Assembly (NCBI GenBank): GCA_017540175.1
Contig: JAFYBN010000085.1
Coordinates: forward strand, 1-51,767
Origin: Clostridia bacterium
GTDB taxonomy: Bacteria > Bacillota > Clostridia > Oscillospirales > CAG-272
Length of the DNA: 51,767 nt
Direction of reading: 5' to 3'
Made by a program: the position numbers and the translations under genes. The notes under the pieces are model-generated. The model searched no databases. It was not told the DNA's origin and saw only the letters and a list, made by a program, of their open reading frames with translations. Shown piece by piece: positions 1 through 7,989 of this stretch. Every line of letters begins with the position of its first letter. Position 1 is the first letter of the stretch.

Positions 1-2
1 CG

Positions 3-215
3 AAATATTCCAAAATTGCCGCAAGGCGCGGAGGAAAAAGAGCGATAGTCGCCATTGCTCACAGTTTGATTCTTGCGATTTACCATATCCTTTTGAACAA
101 GCAACATTTCATTGATCTTGGCTCCGATTATTTCAATACGTTTTATGCAGAAAAGATAAAACAGAGAAACGTCAAATCCCTTCAAAAACTGGGGTTCTCC
201 GTCTCTCTGTCTTAA
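3..215 (+). CDS. IS110-type transposase, C-terminal fragment (cut by window edge)
   Basis: Frame 3 is open from the window edge to a TAA at 213-215 and gives 70 residues. It reads KYSKIAARRGGKRAIVAIAH, then a hydrophobic stretch, then IDLGSDYFNTFYAEK and a basic end with QRNVKSLQKLGF. This is the usual C-terminus of IS110/IS116/IS902 family transposases, which insert small circular elements through a DEDD-type catalytic domain plus a C-terminal Tnp_20 domain. Only the tail of the second domain is present, so activity cannot be judged. No inverted repeat was seen after the stop, as expected for IS110 elements, which usually lack long terminal repeats. Confidence 0.75.
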   Translation, partial: KYSKIAARRGGKRAIVAIAHSLILAIYHILLNKQHFIDLGSDYFNTFYAEKIKQRNVKSLQKLGFSVSLS

Positions 216-435
216 GTTTCTTTTATACTCTGTTTCCCGCAAGCCTTCTTTTGAAGACCTGCCCTTTTGTTCTGCCTTTTTCCTCCGCTGCTTTGAGGGT
301 TTTCAGAACAGCCCCCTTTTGCTATGTACGATGCTTTCCTGCTTGAGACGCGTCAGTTCTTTACCACATAGCTGATGCCGTCGATCTTCATCAGGGAATC
401 CCGGAGGCTCTCGGCGCTGTGCCGCAGGGTCGTCG

Positions 436-1029
436 TCACGTTGATGCCGACGCTGCTGGGATGCTGCTTTTGGCGGGAATGACCTCGACGATCAGGTCCT
501 TTTCCATAATGGCCTCAACCTCGTCCAGCACCCTCTGCACGTTCTCGATGCTCCGGATCTCCGCGTAAAAGTGGATCGACTGCTTTGTCTTTCTCTCGAG
601 CTTGGTCAGAAGCGTGGTGGTGGAGACGCAGATGACGGTTCCGGCAAGGGCGCCCCCGTAGAAGCCGAATCCCATGGCGATGCCGATGGTGGCGGTGACC
701 CACATGCCGGCCGCCGTGGTCAGTCCCGCGACCGTGCTGTTGTTCCTCACAAGGATGATGCCCGCACCGAGGAAGCCGATGCCGGAGATGACCTGGGCGG
801 AGATCCTGTAAATGTCGCCGGGCAGTCCCAGTACCTTCGAGCAGTACAGGCTGCACAGCGAAGTCATGGCCGCGCCCACGCACACAAGAATGTGCGTTCT
901 GAAACCCGCCGCGCTTCCGTGGCGGCCCCGCTCAAAGCCGATGATGCCGCCGGCAACCACCGAGAGCAGCAGCCGCAGCAGGCTGCTCACCACATTGAAT
1001 TCCTTCAGGTAATCAAAAATCTGTCCCAT
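436..1029 (-). CDS. MgtC/SapB family membrane protein, C-terminus frameshifted
   Basis: The 197-residue product has the MgtC/SapB hydrophobic core: GGIIGFERGRHGSAAGFRTH near the N-terminus, GIGFLGAGIILVRN mid-protein, then GLTTAAGMWVTATIGIA. The start follows a strong AAAGGAGGAG site. MgtC proteins are inner-membrane proteins linked to Mg2+ limitation, acid tolerance or virulence, and the exact role differs between members. The cytoplasmic tail is disrupted. After VIPAKS the frame runs to an early stop at 436-438, while another frame (353 to about 462) encodes the expected continuation PSSVGINVTTTLRHSAESLR through YVVKN. One missing base near 461-470 would explain this. It is last in a leftward group behind the M29 peptidase, with a 75 bp gap. 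Confidence 0.85.
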   Translation of the reverse strand: MGQIFDYLKEFNVVSSLLRLLLSVVAGGIIGFERGRHGSAAGFRTHILVCVGAAMTSLCSLYCSKVLGLPGDIYRISAQVISGIGFLGAGIILVRNNSTVAGLTTAAGMWVTATIGIAMGFGFYGGALAGTVICVSTTTLLTKLERKTKQSIHFYAEIRSIENVQRVLDEVEAIMEKDLIVEVIPAKSSIPAASAST

Positions 1030-1104
1030 GGAACTCCTCCTTTCGGTCCGCGTGAACTGCTGCCCGGTGAGGCAGCTTTTTATGGTTCGGATCGGACAGG
1101 CCGC

Positions 1105-2331
1105 TCAGAAAGCCCATTTGCCATGGCGGAAGACGGGCACGGTCCGGCCGTCGCGGGTGACGGCGTCGATGTCCAGCCCCTCATAGCCGATCATAAAGTC
1201 GACGTGGATCATCGAATCGTTGATGCCGAGCGCGCGGCACTCTTCCAGCGTCTTGTCCTCGTAGCCCCGGATCGTGGCGGCGGAGCCCATGCCGAGCGCC
1301 AGATGACAGGCGGCGTTCTCGTCAAACAGGGTGTTGTAGAACAGCAGGCCGGACTCGGCGATCGGGGAGTTCACGGGTACCAGCGCGCATTCGCCGAGAT
1401 AGGCCGCGCCCTCGTCCATCGAGATCATCTGCTCGAGCAGCGCCTGGTTCTTTTCGGCTTTGACCTCGACGGCTTTGCCGTTTTCAAAGCGGACGGAGAA
1501 GTTTTCGATCAGCTCGCCGTTGTACGACAGAGGCTTGGTCGCGTAGACGATCCCCTCCGCCTTGCCGCGCATCGGGGAGATGAAGCACTCCTCGGTGGGG
1601 ATGTTGGGGTTGAAGAAAACGCCGCTGTTTTTGGTGCGGTCGCCGCCGCCCTTGAACTCCGCCTCGGGGATCATGCCGACACACAGATCGGTGCCGTTGC
1701 CGCCCTTATAGTGAAGCTCCGCGATGCCGAGGCTGTTGAGGTAGGCGCAGCGGTCGATGAGGTCCCGGTCGTGCTCTTGCCAGGTCGCCACGGGGTCCTC
1801 GGTCACGCGGGAGGTGAAGAGGATGGCTTCCCACAGCTTCTCGATCGCCCTGCCCTTCGGCAGCTCGGGGAAGAGCTTCTTCGCCCATGCCGCGCCGGGA
1901 ACCGCCGCGATGCACCACTGATACTTGTTCTTCATTTCGTCCGAGTAGGGTTTGAGGATCGGCCAGCGCTTTCGGTTGGCCTTCGCCATCTTCCCCTGGT
2001 TGATGCCCTTCAGGCCGTCGGGATCGTCGGAGTCCAGAAAGATCCGGACAGGCAGGGTGTCCACGTAGTGCTGCAGGCGCGCCTTCTCCCACTCCTCGAC
2101 CTTCGCCAGCGACGTGACGGTCTGGTGGCGGACATTCAGCTTGTGAAGCGGCTGGTACCGGAATTCGACTCTGACCTTCCCGGCCCCGGCCTTGTAGCAC
2201 TCGTCGACGAGCAGCTCCACAAACTTCGGCTGGTCAAGACCGCAGAAGACCAGAACTTCCTGACCCTTCTGGATATTGGCGCCGACCCGCGCGATCAGCC
2301 TTGCATACTTTCTCAGAACGGTTTGTTTCAT
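1105..2331 (-). CDS. M29 family aminopeptidase (AmpS/PepS-like)
   Basis: 408 residues, the usual length of clan MQ family M29 metallo-aminopeptidases, which remove N-terminal residues from peptides in the cytoplasm. The expected metal ligands are visible in order: Glu in TEECFISP (about 247-248), Glu314 in YLGE, His343 in ENAACHLALG, and His376 and Asp378 in MIHVDFMIGYEG. GAGGAG lies about 8 bases before the ATG. The acetyltransferase gene ends 31 bp upstream and MgtC follows, so the three genes are probably one leftward transcript. Some M29 members bind two zinc or cobalt ions; substrate preference cannot be read from sequence. Confidence 0.92.
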   Translation of the reverse strand: MKQTVLRKYARLIARVGANIQKGQEVLVFCGLDQPKFVELLVDECYKAGAGKVRVEFRYQPLHKLNVRHQTVTSLAKVEEWEKARLQHYVDTLPVRIFLDSDDPDGLKGINQGKMAKANRKRWPILKPYSDEMKNKYQWCIAAVPGAAWAKKLFPELPKGRAIEKLWEAILFTSRVTEDPVATWQEHDRDLIDRCAYLNSLGIAELHYKGGNGTDLCVGMIPEAEFKGGGDRTKNSGVFFNPNIPTEECFISPMRGKAEGIVYATKPLSYNGELIENFSVRFENGKAVEVKAEKNQALLEQMISMDEGAAYLGECALVPVNSPIAESGLLFYNTLFDENAACHLALGMGSAATIRGYEDKTLEECRALGINDSMIHVDFMIGYEGLDIDAVTRDGRTVPVFRHGKWAF

Positions 2332-2362
2332 ATCGTTTTCTCCTCTTCGGATTGTAAATTTG

Positions 2363-3013
2363 TCAAGAGACCAGTTTCCTGATTTCTTCCCTGACCCGAT
2401 CCAGCTCGCCGCAGGTCAGAAGCGGGATCAATTCGTTGATCTCGTCAACACTCCTGTCCCACCATCTGAAACGAAGCAGGAGTCCGATCATCTCGTCGTC
2501 AAAACGTTTTCTCAAAACCTTTGCCGGATTTCCGACAACGATGGTATAAGGATCGACGTCGCTGCCGACGACGCTGTTTGCTCCGATGATCGCCCCGTCT
2601 CCGATGTGTACGCCGGGAAGGATCACCGCATTCTGCCCGATCCACACGTCGCTGCCGATCACGGTATCGCCTTTGAACGGCAGATCGGACGCCTTCGGCG
2701 GTTCCATATCCCAGCCTTCCAGCGTGTAGAACGGGAAAGTCGATACGGCGTTCATCTGGTGATTTGCGCCGTTCATCACAAATTCCACGCCTGCGGCGAT
2801 CTGACAGAACTTGCCGATGATAAGTTTGTCACCGTTCCACTCGTAATGGTGCGTAACGTGGCTTTCAAAATCAGAGTCCGCGATGTAAGTAAAGTCCCCC
2901 ACGATGATACGCGGATTTTTGACCGTCGGCTTGACGTATATTTCCCCGTCGTATCCTGCTATCGGATGGATGACGTTCGGATCCGGCAGTTTTCCGTTTT
3001 TCATTTGATTCAC
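2363..3013 (-). CDS. CatB/Vat-type hexapeptide-repeat O-acetyltransferase
   Basis: 216 residues with the left-handed beta-helix hexapeptide pattern (IIVGDFTYIA, LIIGKFCQIA, TVIGSDVWIGQNAVILPG, IGDGAIIGANSVV) and the catalytic His in MNGANHQMNAVSTFPF (His85). This is the xenobiotic acetyltransferase group, which moves acetyl from acetyl-CoA to streptogramin A (Vat) or chloramphenicol (CatB). Many members in anaerobes are untested and may act on other hydroxyl substrates, so a resistance role is not established. First gene of the leftward group. A possible promoter lies upstream, with a TATACT -10 at 3070-3075 (reverse strand) and a weak -35. Confidence 0.85.
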   Translation of the reverse strand: MNQMKNGKLPDPNVIHPIAGYDGEIYVKPTVKNPRIIVGDFTYIADSDFESHVTHHYEWNGDKLIIGKFCQIAAGVEFVMNGANHQMNAVSTFPFYTLEGWDMEPPKASDLPFKGDTVIGSDVWIGQNAVILPGVHIGDGAIIGANSVVGSDVDPYTIVVGNPAKVLRKRFDDEMIGLLLRFRWWDRSVDEINELIPLLTCGELDRVREEIRKLVS

Positions 3014-3145
3014 CTCGCCGCACCCCGATTTTCCGCTCCGTCCGAATCGCCCGGATCACGGCTGAGTTCAGTATAGCGGATCAAAAGCGAAAAATCTACA
3101 GATTCTTGTTAATAATCCGGGGATTGAGCCGCCGGGGTCAATTTG

Positions 3146-3174
3146 TTGACAAATCCGGCTTTTTCCTGTATAAT
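3146..3174 (+). promoter_or_regulatory. Sigma-A promoter of the chromate-transporter pair
   Basis: TTGACA at 3146-3151 and TATAAT at 3169-3174, separated by 17 bp. Both boxes are perfect consensus. The ATG of the first ChrA gene lies 43 bp after the -10 box. This also shows that an upstream in-frame ATG at 3106 is not the real start. Confidence 0.9.
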
Positions 3175-3216
3175 GAGTTCGACACAACCAAACAGGATCC
3201 GAAAAGGACAGCACAT

Positions 3217-3804
3217 ATGTCTCAAATCCCAATTCTGCTCGATCTGTTCCTGACGTTTGCAAAAATCGGGCTTTTCACTTTCGGCGGCGGTTACGCCATG
3301 ATCTCCCTGATCGAACATGCCTGCGTGGAGCAAAAGCGCTGGATCACACACGACGACATGATGAACATCACGGTGCTCGCCGAATCGACGCCCGGTCCCA
3401 TCGCCGTCAACTGCGCCACCTTTGTGGGCTGTCGCCGCAAGGGGGTTTTGGGCGCGCTGGCGGCGACGCTCGGCGTGATTCTGCCGTCCTTCGTCATCCT
3501 CTACGCGATCTCCGTGTTTCTGGATTCCTTTCTTGAAATCGCGTGGATCGCGAGCGCGTTCCGCGGGATCCGGATCGCGGTCGGGCTCCTGATCCTGGAC
3601 GCGGCGGCAAACATGATCCGCAAGATGAAGAAGGAGCCGCTTTCCTGCGCGATCCTGCTGTGCGCTTTTGCGGCGATGCTCTGCATCAACGTGTTTTCGC
3701 TGAAGTTTTCGTCCATCAGCCTGATGCTCCTTGCCGGAGCGGTCAGTCTTGCCGTTTTTTCGATCCGGAACGCGTCGTCCGGGAAGGGCGGTGAGAAGCC
3801 GTGA
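3217..3804 (+). CDS. Chromate transporter family protein, subunit 1 (ChrA half)
   Basis: 195 residues, the size of the short-chain (single-domain) ChrA family, which works as a pair of homologous halves. The hallmarks are FTFGGGYAM near the N-terminus and ESTPGPIAVNCATFVG around residues 55-70, followed by hydrophobic segments. The start is placed at 3217, after an AAAAGGA site and inside the transcript of the 3146-3174 promoter. CHR proteins export chromate in resistant bacteria. In anaerobes the physiological substrate is often unknown, and sulfate or another oxyanion is possible. It overlaps the next gene by 4 bp, so the two halves are translationally coupled. Confidence 0.9.
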   Translation: MSQIPILLDLFLTFAKIGLFTFGGGYAMISLIEHACVEQKRWITHDDMMNITVLAESTPGPIAVNCATFVGCRRKGVLGALAATLGVILPSFVILYAISVFLDSFLEIAWIASAFRGIRIAVGLLILDAAANMIRKMKKEPLSCAILLCAFAAMLCINVFSLKFSSISLMLLAGAVSLAVFSIRNASSGKGGEKP

Positions 3805-4364
3805 TCCTGATCGATCTCCTGATCGGCTTTCTGAAAGTCGGATTCTTCGCGTTCGGCGGCGCGTACGGGGCGATCCCGCTCATACGGGACGTGGTTCTGT
3901 CCTACGGCTGGCTGAGCGACGAGCGTCTGACGGATATGATCGCGGTGAGCGAAAGCACGCCCGGCCCGATCATGGTCAATCTGGCGACCTATGTGGGAAG
4001 CAGTCAGGCGGGACTCCCCGGCGCGCTCGTCGCGACGCTGGCCGTGGTGCTGCCGTCCTTTTTCATCATTCTGCTCCTGACGGTCCTTTTGAAAACCGCT
4101 CTCAAAAACAAATACGCCGCGGCGGTCCTCGGCGGGCTCACGCCGTGCGTCATCGGGATCGTTCTGGCGACCGGATGCGTCATGGCGGCGCGGCAGGGGC
4201 TCTTCCCCCTGTTCTCCGACCCCGGGGATTTCCGTCCGTTGATTTTGACGGCGGCGCTGGCACTCGTGTATTTCGGATCGAGAAAGGTCATAAAAAAGGG
4301 GATCCCTCCCGTCGCGCTGATCCTGATCTCCGCCGGCGCTGGGGTCATGCTGTACGGCGTGTGA
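3801..4364 (+). CDS. Chromate transporter family protein, subunit 2 (ChrA half)
   Basis: 187 residues starting at a GTG that overlaps the stop of the first half (GTGA). It repeats the family hallmarks: FFAFGGAYGAIPLI near the start and SESTPGPIMVNLATYVG around residues 50-66. The two halves are clearly homologous, as in paired short-chain CHR transporters, whose subunits have opposite membrane topology. No metal-specific regulator is adjacent. Function beyond anion transport is inference from the family. Confidence 0.9.
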   Translation: MILIDLLIGFLKVGFFAFGGAYGAIPLIRDVVLSYGWLSDERLTDMIAVSESTPGPIMVNLATYVGSSQAGLPGALVATLAVVLPSFFIILLLTVLLKTALKNKYAAAVLGGLTPCVIGIVLATGCVMAARQGLFPLFSDPGDFRPLILTAALALVYFGSRKVIKKGIPPVALILISAGAGVMLYGV

Positions 4365-4424
4365 GGCAGTATATCCCGGGCGGATTTCCCGCGGCGAGAT
4401 CGCCGAAGCTCTTGTCGAAATGAA

Positions 4425-4504
4425 AAGAATCTCCCTCTCACCGTGCAGACCGGGTCCTTCATGAGGACATTTCGTACCGGTTTCCGCGGAGGAGGGAGAT
4501 TCTT
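4425..4504. repeat. Small inverted-repeat (MITE-like) intergenic element
   Basis: A perfect 13 bp inverted repeat, AAGAATCTCCCTC at 4425-4437 and GAGGGAGATTCTT at 4492-4504, encloses 54 bp. The right arm continues into CGCTGACGCTCAGAATGACA (4505-4524), a string resembling short intergenic repeats common in gut Clostridia. No ORF lies inside. It fills most of the gap between the ChrA pair and the leftward hypothetical gene. Confidence 0.6.
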
Positions 4505-4571
4505 CGCTGACGCTCAGAATGACAAAGAAGGGGGGATGCTCCGCCGCCGCTGTGCGGAGAGCGCGGAACCG

Positions 4572-5120
4572 TTATACAAATCTCGCCTCTCTCAGCGTAC
4601 AGTACCGGTATTCCCCTTCCGTGTAGGTGTCGAACACGCCGACCACGCTGATCGTCTTGCCCACGTCGGGGTAATCGCGCGGGAAGACAGCGTCACCCGC
4701 GAGAACAAACTCGAGTCCCTGCGAACAGCGTGCCGCCGCGTCGGCGATCAGGCACGCGAAGTAATATCGGTCCGACGCCTCGTCGTGATAATAGGTAAAC
4801 GCACCTTTCATTTTCACGGTCTTGCCGATATAGTCCTCGGGAGACGACATCATGTTATAGACCTCGGAGTAAACCATCGTGGAGGACAGCACGGTCAGAT
4901 CCACGTCGATCCCCTCCGCAGCGGTCCCGTCCGTTCCTACGGCGGCAGCAGCGGCGGGTTCCGCATTTGCCGGGGCCGCGCTCTGCGCGGCTTTTCCGTC
5001 CGCCTCCGCCATGCCCGCCGCGCTTCCCGTTACCCCGAGGTGCACTTTGAGCCGTTCGCTGTTCCAGTCGTATGAAGTTCTTTGCCGGCGATGCGAAGCA
5101 TCGCGAGCTTTCATTGCCAA
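4572..5120 (-). CDS. OB-fold-like hypothetical protein whose 5' end is replaced by a repeat
   Basis: 182 residues as read. The convincing part is the last ~110 residues (VYNMMSSPEDYIGKTVKMKG, then FACLIADAAARCSQGLEFVL, then FPRDYPDVGKTISVVGVFDT), which looks like a small OB-fold-type beta-barrel of the kind often found as a lipoprotein in Clostridia. It follows an Ala/Gly-rich linker. The first ~30 residues (MKARDASHRRQRT...) are translated from the dispersed repeat at 5020-5137, not from a signal peptide. No ribosome binding site precedes the ATG. The natural 5' end, probably a lipoprotein signal, appears lost, so this may be a decaying gene. Function unknown. Confidence 0.5.
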   Translation of the reverse strand: MAMKARDASHRRQRTSYDWNSERLKVHLGVTGSAAGMAEADGKAAQSAAPANAEPAAAAAVGTDGTAAEGIDVDLTVLSSTMVYSEVYNMMSSPEDYIGKTVKMKGAFTYYHDEASDRYYFACLIADAAARCSQGLEFVLAGDAVFPRDYPDVGKTISVVGVFDTYTEGEYRYCTLREARFV

Positions 5121-5137
5121 GAAAGCCGCGTTTCCCC
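5020..5137 (-). repeat. Dispersed hairpin repeat, copy A
   Basis: On the minus strand it runs from GGGGAAACGCGGCTTTC through ATGAAAGCTCGCGATGC, a short loop, GCATCGCCGGCAAAGAAC, then ACGACTGG and GGCTCAAAG, ending near GGGAAGCGC. It closely matches 38715-38833 along its whole length and 36403-36473 in part. The core can fold: GCGATGC pairs with GCATCGC. Copy A forms the apparent start of the 4572-5120 gene. Confidence 0.8.
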
Positions 5138-5205
5138 TTTAAGTTCGGGAAGCGATTCTTCGCGGCGATCCATGCGGCACACCTCACAAAAACGTGCCGA
5201 GCCGC

Positions 5206-5235
5206 TTGACAAGCGCGCCGCGGCGGGGGTATAAT
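5206..5235 (+). promoter_or_regulatory. Sigma-A promoter of the DUF1080 gene
   Basis: TTGACA at 5206-5211, 18 bp spacer, TATAAT at 5230-5235. The gene starts 71 bp after the -10 box, leaving a leader of about 65 nt in which no known riboswitch was recognised. Confidence 0.85.
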
Positions 5236-5306
5236 GGAACGGAACGCCGGGGCGAGGGACCGCCGACGGCGCAAACCCGCCAAACAGAACGGAAAGGAAG
5301 CATATC

Positions 5307-5882
5307 ATGGAAAAAGTCATTCTCTTCGACGGGACCTCCGTCGACGCGTGGAAGAACCGGGACGGCTCGCCGATCGACTGGACCGTCGAGGACGGCGTCA
5401 TGACCGTAAAGCACGGCGACATCATTTCAAAGGAAGTTTACTCCGACGCGCACATCCATGTCGAATGGCGCGAGCCGGACATGCCCTGGGCGAGCGGACA
5501 GGGCAAGGGCAACAGCGGGGTCTACATCCACGGCTGCTACGAGGTTCAGGTGCTCGATTCCTACGGACGGGAGGTGCCGGACGCCTCCGACTGCGGCGCG
5601 ATCTACTCCATGTACGCGCCCCTCGTCAACGCCTGCAAACCCGCGCTCGAATGGCAGACCTATGACATTTATTTCCGCGCTCCCCGCTTCGAAAACGGCG
5701 AAATCGTGAAAAACGGCTTCGTGACCATCCTCCAGAACGGCATCGTCATCCACAACAACGTCGAGCTGCCGCGCAACACCCCCGGCGGCGTCACGGATTA
5801 CCGCGTCGAACAGGGTCCCCTGCTTCTTCAGGACCACGGCAACCCCGTCTCGTTCCGCAACATCTGGTTCGAGCGGCTGTAA
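5307..5882 (+). CDS. DUF1080 / 3-keto-disaccharide hydrolase-domain protein
   Basis: 191 residues, essentially one concanavalin-like jelly-roll of the 3keto-disac_hyd (DUF1080) family. The typical pattern is visible: ILFDGTSVDAWKN at the N-terminus, GNSGVYIHGCYEVQVLDSYG mid-protein, then WQTYDIYFRAPRF and IVIHNNVELP. Some members hydrolyse 3-keto-glycosides and others only bind sugars. There is no signal peptide, so it should be cytoplasmic. GGAAAGGA lies upstream of the ATG. It converges on the next, leftward glycosidase gene, with a shared terminator between them. Its substrate is unknown; the neighbouring glycosidases suggest glycoside use. Confidence 0.85.
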   Translation: MEKVILFDGTSVDAWKNRDGSPIDWTVEDGVMTVKHGDIISKEVYSDAHIHVEWREPDMPWASGQGKGNSGVYIHGCYEVQVLDSYGREVPDASDCGAIYSMYAPLVNACKPALEWQTYDIYFRAPRFENGEIVKNGFVTILQNGIVIHNNVELPRNTPGGVTDYRVEQGPLLLQDHGNPVSFRNIWFERL

Positions 5883-6034
5883 AGCGGATAAGCCCCGTCC
5901 GATGGTTTTTCGGGCAGGAGCGGAATCCGCGGCATCCGGCGGGAGCATCCGAAAATCCGCCCAAGCCAGCAGCCCGGAACGGGGTCCCTGTGAGGAAGCG
6001 GCCGCGCGCTTGAGTTTTACAGCCGAAGCGCCGA

Positions 6035-6092
6035 AAAGGGGGCTGAAGCATGTTCTCCGCGAAAAAGGAGAAACGCTTCAGCCCCTTTGTTA
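6035..6092. terminator. Bidirectional intrinsic terminator
   Basis: GGGGGCTGAAGC (about 6038-6049) pairs with GCTTCAGCCCC (about 6075-6085), with an A-rich left flank and a T-rich right flank and an inner hairpin (TTCTCC/GGAGAA). It sits between the convergent DUF1080 and MGH1-like genes. The rest of the gap (5883-6181) holds nothing recognisable. Confidence 0.8.
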
Positions 6093-6181
6093 TGCGAACC
6101 CATACCCGCATCGTCTCCCGTGCTTCGGGAGCGCTGCGGTTGTTTTATCCGGCATGCGAAGGTCACCCCCGCGCGGCAGGA

Positions 6182-7648
6182 TCACTCCCGGCCATCGAGA
6201 ATGTGCAGACCCGCGCCGAGCCCGTACCGCTCCCCCGTCCGGTCATAAACCACCGCGCCTCCGCGCGGCGGCAGATTCGTCACGCAGAACCAGTCCCATC
6301 CGTCCGGGATCATCGGGTCGGCAGTCAGCTGCCCGTCCCGCGCGTCGATGCCGAGGAGCCCAGAGAGCACGAGATCGCAGAAGGAGGAATGGTTGTAGTC
6401 CTTCCCGCGCTCCACACAGCCCCTGCCGTGATCCCAGCCGTCCGCCCCGAGGATGTTCCGCGCGGTCCACTCTCCCGTGAACGGGTCCATGTCCTCGTCG
6501 ATCCACATCCGCTCGACCCCGCCCTCACCGAGGAGCCGGTGCGACGCGGCGTACTGATGCAGCAGGCGGTAATAGTCCTTTGCTCTGATCCCCGCTTCTC
6601 CGTGCTCTCTGAGGTGTCGGGCAAGCGCGGTCAGGGTCTGCGAGGTCGCGAACGGCCAGACGGGACCGTTCCACAGGCATTCGTGCGGGTGGGCGAACAT
6701 GAAGCGCGGATGCCTTCTCTCCGCCGTGGTGATCCCATAGGGCGCGGCAAACCCCTCTTCGTCCGTCAGGTGCCGGAACGCGATCGATTTGTCCGGCCCC
6801 GGAATGCCGAAGTACCACGGAATGTAGCCGAGCTCTTCCCGCACGTCGTTCTCCGGCGGCACGGGCGGTCTCTCTGCGGGGACCTCCTCGTCCCGTCCGC
6901 AGGGGAGGACCTTGTAGAAATCCCCGTCCCAGAGCAGCCGGTCCATCTTTTCTTTGATCTCCCGCGCGCGGGCGGCGAACCGGCGGGAGATGTCGAACCG
7001 CCCCTGCCGCGCCGCCATGCGGGAGATCGCCATCGCGTCCCCGCACATGTAGGAATTCATCGTCGGTCTCAGCCCCGAGCCGCTGATGGACAGCTCGCCG
7101 CCGTCCCAGCCGTCCTCGGACCAGAACAGCCCGCTCGAATGAAGGCTGATCTGCTCGCGTTCCTCAAAGAGCCCGATCAGCCGCTCGAGGCAGTACCCCT
7201 CGAAGTCCGGATCGGGATGCAGTCTCAGCATATCCTCGATCACGGAAGCATACCACGCGCTGTACGCGAGCGTCTGCCCCTTTTTCTCCATCCAGAACCG
7301 GACGTTTTCTTTGACCCATCCCTCCGGGTCTCTGAGCCAGCGCGATTCCCGGATGTGATGCCCGACCGGGCAGTTGATCGAATTATACGGTCCCGCCCAA
7401 CCGACCGGGGGCAGAAATTCCGTGAGGATATGTCCGTCCGGCGTGTCCTTCCAATGCTTGCGCAGCGTCCACCAGCGGAAATAGTAGGTCTTCTCGATGG
7501 TCTTGTCCGGGCATTCCAGAAGCGGAATGCCCTTGGCGAGCCAGCCGCAGGCCCCGCTGTTCGGAATCAGTTCCGCATACAGCTCATTGTCCGCCGCGTT
7601 GAACGCGTCCGCATACGCGCTGAGTTTCGCTTTGAGATCCGGGAGCAT
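6182..7648 (-). CDS. MGH1-like (alpha/alpha)6-barrel glycoside hydrolase
   Basis: About 488 residues of an (alpha/alpha)6-barrel glycosidase of the mannosylglycerate-hydrolase/GH63/GH37-like type. Indicators are FRWWTLRKHW, PPVGWAGPYNSINC, ISGSGLRPTMNSYMCGDAMA, the WNGPVWPFATSQT motif and KDYNHSSFCDLVLSG near the end. Without a signal peptide it should work in the cytoplasm on an imported oligosaccharide. The start at 7648 is chosen over one 21 bp upstream because GGAGGAA (7656-7661, reverse) is well placed for it. The specific substrate cannot be read from sequence. Confidence 0.82.
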   Translation of the reverse strand: MLPDLKAKLSAYADAFNAADNELYAELIPNSGACGWLAKGIPLLECPDKTIEKTYYFRWWTLRKHWKDTPDGHILTEFLPPVGWAGPYNSINCPVGHHIRESRWLRDPEGWVKENVRFWMEKKGQTLAYSAWYASVIEDMLRLHPDPDFEGYCLERLIGLFEEREQISLHSSGLFWSEDGWDGGELSISGSGLRPTMNSYMCGDAMAISRMAARQGRFDISRRFAARAREIKEKMDRLLWDGDFYKVLPCGRDEEVPAERPPVPPENDVREELGYIPWYFGIPGPDKSIAFRHLTDEEGFAAPYGITTAERRHPRFMFAHPHECLWNGPVWPFATSQTLTALARHLREHGEAGIRAKDYYRLLHQYAASHRLLGEGGVERMWIDEDMDPFTGEWTARNILGADGWDHGRGCVERGKDYNHSSFCDLVLSGLLGIDARDGQLTADPMIPDGWDWFCVTNLPPRGGAVVYDRTGERYGLGAGLHILDGRE

Positions 7649-7776
7649 TTTTCTTTTCCTCCGTTTCATGCCGGGTGGGTCCGGGGGGTATTCGCGCGAT
7701 CCGAAAACCGGGTCACGCGGAACGGTTCCGTCAAGCGGCGCGCCGCCGGTTCCCCGCCTTTTCTTTCATTTATATT

Positions 7777-7805
7777 ATTATATCAAAAACGCACCTGCAG
7801 TTCAA
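7777..7805 (-). promoter_or_regulatory. Promoter of the MGH1-like glycosidase
   Basis: On the minus strand: TTGAAC (7800-7805), 17 bp spacer, TATAAT (7777-7782). The -10 box is perfect and the -35 has four of six matches. It lies about 130 bp upstream of the gene and back-to-back with the GH31 promoter. Confidence 0.7.
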
Positions 7806-7888
7806 GTGCTTTTGCCGAAACGCGCGAAGCGGGGGACGGATTTTCCCGCCGCGGCCGACGAAGGGGGAGGGTGAATCCCTCCGCCCTG

Positions 7889-7917
7889 TTGACAGGGTAA
7901 CGAATTTTCGCTATAAT
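7889..7917 (+). promoter_or_regulatory. Promoter of the GH31 gene
   Basis: TTGACA at 7889-7894, 17 bp spacer, TATAAT at 7912-7917. Both boxes match consensus. The 7649-7989 gap holds this promoter and the divergent glycosidase promoter; nothing else was recognised. Confidence 0.88.
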
Positions 7918-7989
7918 AGGACCGAAAGAACGGTCTCCATGCCATCCGAACACCCGCTCGCATTCATTTGATTCAGGGAGGATTCAGCC

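Noticed and set aside
571-2382. A 603-residue plus-strand open frame
   Set aside because: It runs antisense across two clearly recognised genes (MgtC-like and M29 peptidase) and exists because of high GC content.
2363-3013. Confident antibiotic-resistance gene
   Set aside because: The fold matches Vat/CatB acetyltransferases, but many housekeeping relatives exist and nothing nearby indicates resistance.
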